NCBI GenBank assembly: GCA_945919795.1
Contig: CAMEJJ010000019.1
Span: 1-64,000, forward strand
DNA from: an uncultured Lachnospiraceae bacterium
GTDB taxonomy: Bacteria; Bacillota; Clostridia; Lachnospirales; Lachnospiraceae
Length of the DNA: 64,000 nt
Reading direction: 5' to 3'
Positions 57,539 to 64,000 of the stretch are shown here, one piece after another. The position numbers were made by a program, and so were the translations under genes. Position 1 is the stretch's first letter; the number at the start of each line of letters is the position of its first letter. Below the pieces are notes generated by a model. That model was not told the origin of the DNA and did not search any database. It saw only the letters and a program-made list of their open reading frames with translations.

Positions 57539-57808
57539 TCACCTTATATATACAGAAAAATTGGACCACAACTCAATCATATAACCACTGATACTGTCAA
57601 GAATCCAGCTACCTAACAGCATAAGCGTCAAAAAAACAGCCAGAATTTTCGGAACAAAGGTTAATGTCTGTTCCTGAATCGATGTAACTGTCTGAAAAAT
57701 ACTGACAATCAGACCAACAGCCAATGACACAAGTAAAATCGGAGCCGCTGTTTTAATAATGAGGAAAAGCGCTTCGCTTCCCATGTCTACGACCCAATCT
57801 GTTGACAT
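57539..57808 (-). CDS. fliQ: Flagellar biosynthetic protein FliQ
   Basis: 'LLVSLAVGLIVSIFQTVTSIQEQTLTFVPKI'. Confidence 0.97.
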   Translation of the reverse strand: MSTDWVVDMGSEALFLIIKTAAPILLVSLAVGLIVSIFQTVTSIQEQTLTFVPKILAVFLTLMLLGSWILDSISGYMIELWSNFSVYIR

Positions 57809-57832
57809 ATAACCCTTCCTTTCTGTTTGTTT

Positions 57833-58744
57833 CTAGTAAAATGTCCTTACAAGATTTACAATGACCAAATTCCATCCATCAGCTAAAACAAACAATAAAA
57901 TCTTAAACGGCATGGAAATTGTGGTTGGCGGCAACATCATCATACCCATACTCATCAGGGCGGAAGCCACAACCATATCAATCACAATAAACGGTATATA
58001 AATTACAAAACCGATAATAAAAGCCGTACGTAACTCACTGACCAAGAAAGCCGGAATGAGCGCACTGGTAGGGATATCATCCAATTCCCCGGTCCATTCA
58101 TATCCACCGATATCACAAAATGTCTTGGCATCCTTTGTCTGAGTTTGTGCATACATAAACTCCCGCAGTGGTGCAACACCTCTTTCCAATGCAACCTCCT
58201 GCGTAATTTCTCCTGCTTCAAACGGTTTAATTGCATCTTCATTAATCTGGGTAATGACCGGATTCATAATGAAAAATGTTAAAAATAGAGATAACGCGAT
58301 TAAAACCTGATTCGGCGGAGCGGTCTGCGTATTTAATGCTGCTCTTGTAAAATGAAGCACAATCAGAATACGTGTAAAAGAGGTTAAACAAATAATGAGA
58401 ATAGGTGCCAAAGTGATGCCGGTCAAGATCAGCATGATCCTTAGTGCACCCGCAATAGATCCATTCCCATCATTGTATGTAACGGTTAAGTCGTTCGCAA
58501 TATTCAGTTCTTTTAAATCGTCAGGCGTTTCGGCAGCTCCGGGCTCTCTGATATTGGTCCGGTCCTCAGTTTCTCCGGCATCGGATGTTGAATCCAATGC
58601 TCCCATGGTTGATGCCTGCACACTTGTCGGATTTATGAAAAAAATACAAACAAGAAATGCTAAAAGCAACAAACCCTTTTTGAGGCAACTGCCAAAATGA
58701 GCACTATGAATCTTAGGTAATATCATCCTCATCGCTTTCTTCAA
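57833..58744 (-). CDS. fliP: Flagellar biosynthetic protein FliP
   Basis: 'SFTRILIVLHFTRAALNTQTAPPNQVLIALSLFLTFFIMNP'; exact start uncertain (overlaps fliO). Confidence 0.96.
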   Translation of the reverse strand: MKKAMRMILPKIHSAHFGSCLKKGLLLLAFLVCIFFINPTSVQASTMGALDSTSDAGETEDRTNIREPGAAETPDDLKELNIANDLTVTYNDGNGSIAGALRIMLILTGITLAPILIICLTSFTRILIVLHFTRAALNTQTAPPNQVLIALSLFLTFFIMNPVITQINEDAIKPFEAGEITQEVALERGVAPLREFMYAQTQTKDAKTFCDIGGYEWTGELDDIPTSALIPAFLVSELRTAFIIGFVIYIPFIVIDMVVASALMSMGMMMLPPTTISMPFKILLFVLADGWNLVIVNLVRTFY

Positions 58745-59132
58745 TCGCCTTCTTTGGTTTATTTACCGCAAAATCTTTTGCTTTATTAAAAAAATCTTCA
58801 AACGAAACTGCACTCTTTGACAAATCATTGTCATACAATACAATCTCACTCTCATCCAGTTCACGCAGTACGGTAACGGTATCTTTACAGATAGCAACCG
58901 CCATATACCTTTTTCCAATGCGCAAAATCTGGACATATTTGTTTTGCGTTAATCGAAAGGTATCAACAACTTCAAAATTACTGCCCTTCATCTTGCCTTT
59001 TTGCACACCTGCGACATATCGGGTTGTCAGCCAGGTGGCTCCTAAAACTACGATAAAAAGCAATATCACGGTAAGCAACTGTGCTACCGAATCAATCTTT
59101 GACGTTGAAACAAGAAGCATATTAACCGACAA
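58713..59132 (-). CDS. fliO: Flagellar biosynthesis protein FliO/FliZ
   Basis: Single TM, 'VVDTFRLTQNKYVQILRIGKRYMAVAI', position before fliP. Confidence 0.88.
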   Translation of the reverse strand: MSVNMLLVSTSKIDSVAQLLTVILLFIVVLGATWLTTRYVAGVQKGKMKGSNFEVVDTFRLTQNKYVQILRIGKRYMAVAICKDTVTVLRELDESEIVLYDNDLSKSAVSFEDFFNKAKDFAVNKPKKAIEESDEDDIT

Positions 59133-59484
59133 CCTTCTTTACCGCTTCCAAAACACGATCTGCCTGGAAAGGTTTTACAATAAAGTCTTTTGCACCTGCC
59201 TGAATGGATTCAATTACCATAGCCTGCTGTCCCATAGCAGAACACATGATTACCATAGCTCCCGCATCTGAAGCTTTGATATTCTTTAAAGCCTGAATTC
59301 CATCCATCTCAGGCATTGTGATATCCATCAATACCAAATCCGGTTTTAATTCATTGTACTTTTCTACAGCTTTTAATCCGTTTTCAGCCTCTCCAACTAC
59401 ATTGTAACCATTTTTGGTTAAAATGTCTTTGATCATCATTCTCATAAATGCTGCATCATCACAAATCAAAATATTTTTCGCCAT
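59122..59484 (-). CDS. cheY: Chemotaxis response regulator CheY
   Basis: Stand-alone receiver 'ILICDDAAFMRMMIKDIL', 'PDLVLMDITMPEMDGIQAL', 'KPF'. Confidence 0.95.
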   Translation of the reverse strand: MAKNILICDDAAFMRMMIKDILTKNGYNVVGEAENGLKAVEKYNELKPDLVLMDITMPEMDGIQALKNIKASDAGAMVIMCSAMGQQAMVIESIQAGAKDFIVKPFQADRVLEAVKKVVG

Positions 59485-59494
59485 TTTTTCTCTC

Positions 59495-60745
59495 CTAAAT
59501 TCCCTGATTATTTACTATTTCGGTTACTCTGATACCAAAACTTTCTTCAATTACAACAACTTCACCTTTTGCAACAAACTTTCCGTTGACTAATACATCT
59601 ATAGGTTCACCCGCAATCCTGTTTAACTCAATGATTGTGCCGGGTGCGAAGTCCAAAATTTCTGCAATGGATTTTTTTGTTCTTCCAAGTTCGACAGTTA
59701 CCTCCAACGGTACATCCATAATCAATCCAATATTTTCCTGACTTGGCATTGCCGAAAAATCCTGATTGAATGACTGGAATTGCGCCGGCTGAATGTTCAG
59801 ATTTTGCTGCGGTGGCATTGCCATCTGCGGCATTCCCATCTGTGGCATCCCCATTTGAGGCATTCCCATCTGCGGCATTCCGTATCCCATCGGTTGCTGC
59901 ATTGACATGTCATATCCCGCCTGCGGCATTCCCATCTGTGGCATCGGTGCCGGTGTCGGTTCGACGGTCGGCGGAACATATGGTGCCGGTTCCGGTGCTG
60001 ACACCTCCGGTTCCTGATTGCCGATAAACATCTGATAAAGAGATTTTGCAAAATCAATCGGATACAATTGCATGATTGTCGAATCAACTAAATCATCAAT
60101 CTGCATACGAAATGCAATCTTTACAAACGCACCTTCTAAGAAAGGAGCAATATCCGACGGCTTTCTCTGCTCTAACAAATTCAAAAGACTGGCTTCCGGA
60201 GGACTAATATCAATCATACGTCCCAACATGGAAGAGAGGCTCGTAGCACTTGAACCCATCATCTGGTTCATCGCTTCGGAAATAGCACTTAAATGAAGCT
60301 CTGAAAGTTCACCTTCCGTATTTGTTCCGTCTCCACCCATCATAAGGTCGGTAATGACTTTTACATCCTGTTCCCGAAGAATTAAAATATTTGCTCCATC
60401 CAATCCCGCCGTATACTTTATCTGAATAAATACACACGGTTTTTCGTAATCCTCCATGAGATTAGACCATCTTGCCATGGATACAACAGGAGTTGTTATA
60501 TTAACTTTTTTGTTTACTAGCGAATACAGTGTCGTTGCTGACGTTCCCATACTGATGTTGGCGATCTCACCAATGGCATCTTTTTCTATATCCGTCAATT
60601 CAACGTCTTCCATTATCGGAGCAGACTGTGGAACGTCTGCAACTGGAGCCGAATTCTCATTTGATGTTTCCTGAGGAACCTCTCCCATAGCCATTCCGGC
60701 TAACAACGCATTAATCTCGTCCTGAGATAATGATGCTCCGTCCAT
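59495..60745 (-). CDS. fliY: Flagellar motor switch phosphatase FliY (CheC-like domains plus FliN domain)
   Basis: N-terminal CheY-binding-like 'LSQDEINALLAG', CheC-like 'DAIGEIANISMGTSATTLYSL', C-terminal FliN 'VTVELGRTKKSIAEILDFAPGTIIEL'. Confidence 0.96.
   Translation of the reverse strand: MDGASLSQDEINALLAGMAMGEVPQETSNENSAPVADVPQSAPIMEDVELTDIEKDAIGEIANISMGTSATTLYSLVNKKVNITTPVVSMARWSNLMEDYEKPCVFIQIKYTAGLDGANILILREQDVKVITDLMMGGDGTNTEGELSELHLSAISEAMNQMMGSSATSLSSMLGRMIDISPPEASLLNLLEQRKPSDIAPFLEGAFVKIAFRMQIDDLVDSTIMQLYPIDFAKSLYQMFIGNQEPEVSAPEPAPYVPPTVEPTPAPMPQMGMPQAGYDMSMQQPMGYGMPQMGMPQMGMPQMGMPQMAMPPQQNLNIQPAQFQSFNQDFSAMPSQENIGLIMDVPLEVTVELGRTKKSIAEILDFAPGTIIELNRIAGEPIDVLVNGKFVAKGEVVVIEESFGIRVTEIVNNQGI
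59815..59881 (-). repeat. In-frame 15-nt tandem repeat encoding (GMPQM)n in the FliY linker
   Basis: 'ggcattcccatctgc'-type repeats; protein GMPQMGMPQMGMPQMGMPQMAMP. Confidence 0.85.
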
Positions 60746-60749
60746 TCGT

Positions 60750-61739
60750 CTAATCCTCCTCTCTGATAACCGATGTTACCCTTACGGCGTATTTATCTTT
60801 ATTCACACCGGGTAATGCGGTAAATTTCTTTATGTTTCCAACATATATTTCCATCTCATCCTCAACTCCCCGATCCAGTCTGATAATATCCCCGACCTGT
60901 AAAGAAGCAAAGTCCATAACGGAAATAACACTCTGTCCAAGCACTGCTTTAATCGGTACATCCACTCTTTTAATTAAAGCTTCAATATTGTCATGATATG
61001 CATCATCATTGATTTCCTGCATAGTCGAAAACCAGTACTTGGTATTCAATTTATCCATAATGCTTTCCAACGTCAAAAACGGAAGACAAGCATTCATAAA
61101 TCCCTCTACTGAACCAATTCGGACGTTTAATGTTACGATTGCTATCATTTCATTGGGTGAAATAATCTGGGCAAACTGCGGATTGGTCTCTATCCTTTCC
61201 AAAAAAGGATCCAGCGACACAACATTTCGCCACGGCTCACGGAATAATCCCATACAGATTACCAAAACCTTATCTAAAATAGATAACTCAATCTCTGAAA
61301 AATCACGGTTTTTTTCTAACGGCAAACCCGCACCGCCTAACATTCGGTCTATAATCGCATATCCCAGACTGGATTGAATCTCCATAATGATATTGCCGGG
61401 TAAAGGATTAAAGTTAATGATTCCCAAAATAACCGGATTACTTAATGCATTGGTAAATTCGGAAAAAGTAACCGCTTCAGAACTGGCTACACTGACCTGA
61501 ACATTTTTTCTCAAATAAACCGGAAGATTGGTTGATAACAATCGACCATAATGCTCAAAAATAATTTCTAACGTTCGAAGATGCTCTTTTGAAAACTTGG
61601 CGGGACGCTTAAAGTCATAGTTTTTGACCTGCGGTCCCTGGTTTTCTTTCAAATCATCTACTTCGAGTTCACCACTGTCCAGTGCCGCCAGCAAACTATC
61701 TATCTCATTTTGAGATAAAACTTCACTCACCAAGTTCAC
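60750..61739 (-). CDS. fliM: Flagellar motor switch protein FliM
   Basis: 'VLSQNEIDSLLAALDSGEL' N-terminus, 'GGAGLPLEKNRDFSEIE'. Confidence 0.98.
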   Translation of the reverse strand: MNLVSEVLSQNEIDSLLAALDSGELEVDDLKENQGPQVKNYDFKRPAKFSKEHLRTLEIIFEHYGRLLSTNLPVYLRKNVQVSVASSEAVTFSEFTNALSNPVILGIINFNPLPGNIIMEIQSSLGYAIIDRMLGGAGLPLEKNRDFSEIELSILDKVLVICMGLFREPWRNVVSLDPFLERIETNPQFAQIISPNEMIAIVTLNVRIGSVEGFMNACLPFLTLESIMDKLNTKYWFSTMQEINDDAYHDNIEALIKRVDVPIKAVLGQSVISVMDFASLQVGDIIRLDRGVEDEMEIYVGNIKKFTALPGVNKDKYAVRVTSVIREED

Positions 61740-61812
61740 CTCCTGTTCATGTTAATATGACACACTTCCGTACATCAAATTCATTGAACTTCCGTGCAAT
61801 AAATTTGATGAA

Positions 61813-62337
61813 CTACTGTACAATTAATTTACTGAAAGTCACTTTATAAATAAAATCGGAGTCAAACATTTCTTTTGACTGTAATCTTTCCAAAATTTCC
61901 TTTTGGATATCCGCACTGCGGGGCTGAAGTTCATCTGCTGTATACTTACTGATTACTTCTGTAATGATACCTTCAATCAAACTTTGCCTTGTGCCGATAT
62001 CAGCACCATACGTCTTGTAACCATCATTCTTGGTATTGAGAGACAAGGATACTTTGACCATCGCATAATGTTGAATGCCATCTTCTCCCTTCAAAAGGGG
62101 AATTGTCATCTCCTCAGGCAGATCGTATACCTGGGTATCTTCTAAAGATACCACTTCAGCCGGTGTTTCAGATTCGCCTTCCGGATTCAATTCCAGTTTT
62201 AAAATGGATGCAATATCCGTAACAATTGCTGCCGTTTTTTTATTGGTGCCTGTCACACTGATCATCATAATCGATGTCATAACCAGGTTAACAATCAGCA
62301 ATGCCAATATCACAATAGACAATAAATTCTTCTTCAT
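61813..62337 (-). CDS. fliL: Flagellar basal body-associated protein FliL
   Basis: N-terminal TM, position between motB and fliM, 'VTFSKLIVQ' C-terminus. Confidence 0.88.
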   Translation of the reverse strand: MKKNLLSIVILALLIVNLVMTSIMMISVTGTNKKTAAIVTDIASILKLELNPEGESETPAEVVSLEDTQVYDLPEEMTIPLLKGEDGIQHYAMVKVSLSLNTKNDGYKTYGADIGTRQSLIEGIITEVISKYTADELQPRSADIQKEILERLQSKEMFDSDFIYKVTFSKLIVQ

Positions 62338-62348
62338 TTATGTGCCTC

Positions 62349-63161
62349 CTATTCACCAGTACTGAGTGAATGATAAATCTTGATTTCCACCCTACGATTC
62401 TGTGCCCGTCCCTGATCAGTAGAATTATCAGCCACCGGAACATATTCTCCCCTGCCGGAATGTTTTATTTTGGCAGGATCCAAAAACGTAGTCTCCATAA
62501 AGTAATTGAATACCGACAATGCACGGAAGCTGGACAATTCGTTATTATCCGCAAAGCGTGAATTGTGTATCGGAACGTTATCCGTATGTCCTTCTATTTC
62601 AATCGTACTTTCTGCATATCGTGATAAAATCTGTCCAATCTTATCAAGAACCGGCTTTGCTTCTTCTTTTATGTCGGCACTTCCCGAATCAAACAACAAC
62701 GCACCGTTCAATGTCAAAGATACATACTGGGATGTAAAATCAACATCTATTTCATTGGCAAACTGGCTTTCATCGATAGCCTCTTCCACCTTCTCAGCAA
62801 GCTGTTCACTTTCCTCTAATTGTTTTTCAGCCATCTGCTTTTCATATTCTTCTAAATCATTGACCATCTGGTCACTTTCGGCCGTCTTGCCGGTACTATT
62901 GATATAATCATCCAGCTCGTTTAGCTGACTGACGCCGTTACTGATTAAAATACCGTCACCGATTGCTGATGCTCCACCTGAAAAAATACTGAAATTCTGG
63001 TTAAATGAAGCAGCCACCTGTTGTAACTTCTGTGCATCCATAGTCGACATGGAGAAAAGAAGTACAAAGAAACACAAAAGCAAATTCATCAAATCGCTGA
63101 AGGTTGCCATCCACGCCGGAGAACCGCCACCGCCGCCTTCTTCTTTCTTCTTTCTTGCCAT
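62349..63161 (-). CDS. motB: Flagellar motor protein MotB
   Basis: 'PAWMATFSDLMNLLLCFFVLLFSMSTMD' TM/Asp, OmpA-like 'IEIEGHTDNVPIHNSRFADNNELSSFRA'. Confidence 0.97.
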   Translation of the reverse strand: MARKKKEEGGGGGSPAWMATFSDLMNLLLCFFVLLFSMSTMDAQKLQQVAASFNQNFSIFSGGASAIGDGILISNGVSQLNELDDYINSTGKTAESDQMVNDLEEYEKQMAEKQLEESEQLAEKVEEAIDESQFANEIDVDFTSQYVSLTLNGALLFDSGSADIKEEAKPVLDKIGQILSRYAESTIEIEGHTDNVPIHNSRFADNNELSSFRALSVFNYFMETTFLDPAKIKHSGRGEYVPVADNSTDQGRAQNRRVEIKIYHSLSTGE

Positions 63162-63956
63162 TTACTGCTCACCGCCCTCCTCTGAGCCTGCTGAGGCTCT
63201 GTCTTTGGGAGCTAAGAAAGATTTCAATTTTTCTTCGATAACTCTGGGATTTTCTCCTGCCTGAATGGATAAAAGACCTTCAATCATAATCTCTTTTACC
63301 ATGGACTCGTTTTCACTGTTGGCCTTTAATTTGGTTGCAACCGGAGTTCCAATCCAGTTTGCCAACATAGAACCATACAAAGTCGTAATCAGGGCCGTTG
63401 CCATATTCGGACCAATGGTACTGGCATCGGATAGGTTTTGTAACATCAAAATAAGGCCGATCAAGGTACCGATCATACCCCAGGCTGGGCCCATGGCTGC
63501 AATATTCATCCAAAAATCGATCCTCTTCTTGTGTCGGTCTTCTATACAGGTTAATTCAGTTTCCAAAATACCACGCACCAATTCCGGATCTGTACCATCG
63601 ACAATTAATAAAATACCCTTTTTTAAAAAAGCATCATCCAAATCGGCCGCTGCTTCTTCCAGCGAAAGAAGTCCCTCTTTACGTGCAATATTTGATAAAT
63701 CTATAATCTTTTTGATAATCTGCGGGGTATCCAGTGAAGGGGTCTTAAAAACTAACGTAAAACTCTTTAATCCACTGATGAAATCCTGAATCGGATTCAT
63801 TGCCAAAATACAGGCAAACGTACCACCAACCGTAATAATGAAAGATTGTCCATGCAAAAAATGCTTGATAGCTGCAAAGCCTTCATCACCGGTTACGATA
63901 CCGAAAATAATCATACCCAGACAGACTACTAATCCAATAATTGACGCTAAATCCAT
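63162..63956 (-). CDS. motA: Flagellar motor protein MotA
   Basis: 'IAAMGPAWGMIGTLIGLILMLQNLSDASTIGPNMATALITTLYG'. Confidence 0.97.
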   Translation of the reverse strand: MDLASIIGLVVCLGMIIFGIVTGDEGFAAIKHFLHGQSFIITVGGTFACILAMNPIQDFISGLKSFTLVFKTPSLDTPQIIKKIIDLSNIARKEGLLSLEEAAADLDDAFLKKGILLIVDGTDPELVRGILETELTCIEDRHKKRIDFWMNIAAMGPAWGMIGTLIGLILMLQNLSDASTIGPNMATALITTLYGSMLANWIGTPVATKLKANSENESMVKEIMIEGLLSIQAGENPRVIEEKLKSFLAPKDRASAGSEEGGEQ

Positions 63957-64000
63957 TGAAAAAATTCCTGTCCTTTTTACCTCTTAAGTAAAAATATCCT

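Noticed and set aside
1-64000. CRISPR array, prophage, transposase or defence genes
   Set aside because: No regularly spaced identical repeats, no cas-, integrase-, transposase- or phage-like ORFs; the repeats found are coding tandem repeats or single palindromes

Overview
The window appears to be a Firmicutes/Lachnospiraceae-like chromosomal segment. This is inferred from gene content and AT-rich Shine-Dalgarno-led genes; no search was run. Essentially every real gene lies on the minus strand. Reading along transcription from high to low coordinates, the segment contains: (1) a fla/che operon, motA-motB-fliL-fliM-fliY-cheY-fliO-fliP-fliQ-fliR-flhB-flhA-flhF-flhG-pilZ-cheB-cheA-cheW-cheC-cheD-(hyp)-sigD-fapA-(hyp)-DUF6115-like-MltG-like; (2) rpsB-tsf; (3) a PP2C phosphatase and Ser/Thr kinase pair; (4) ispG, polC, a methyltransferase and tRNA-Glu(CTC); (5) rimP-nusA-ylxR-L7Ae-infB-rbfA-nrnA-(C_GCAxxG_C_C)-truB-ribF; (6) a Na/Pi cotransporter, an SH3-NlpC/P60 hydrolase, a D-Ala-D-Ala carboxypeptidase, rpsO, pnp, a polysaccharide deacetylase and a bactofilin-like protein; (7) pyrH-frr-uppS-cdsA-dxr-rseP; (8) the complete spoIIIAA-AH operon. 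There is no sign of prophage, CRISPR, transposase or a defence island. I did not find a clearly new multi-gene system. The most interesting signals are non-coding: a terminator/antiterminator-like leader before the phosphatase-kinase pair; a 14-nt-period tandem repeat in the flhA leader; a candidate NusA-type attenuator before rimP-nusA; WalR/PhoP-like direct repeats before a cell-wall hydrolase and a phosphate transporter; a ~150-nt hairpin inside the fla/che operon; and a set of dispersed intergenic palindromes sharing sequence. All of these were found by eye and need computational and experimental checks.
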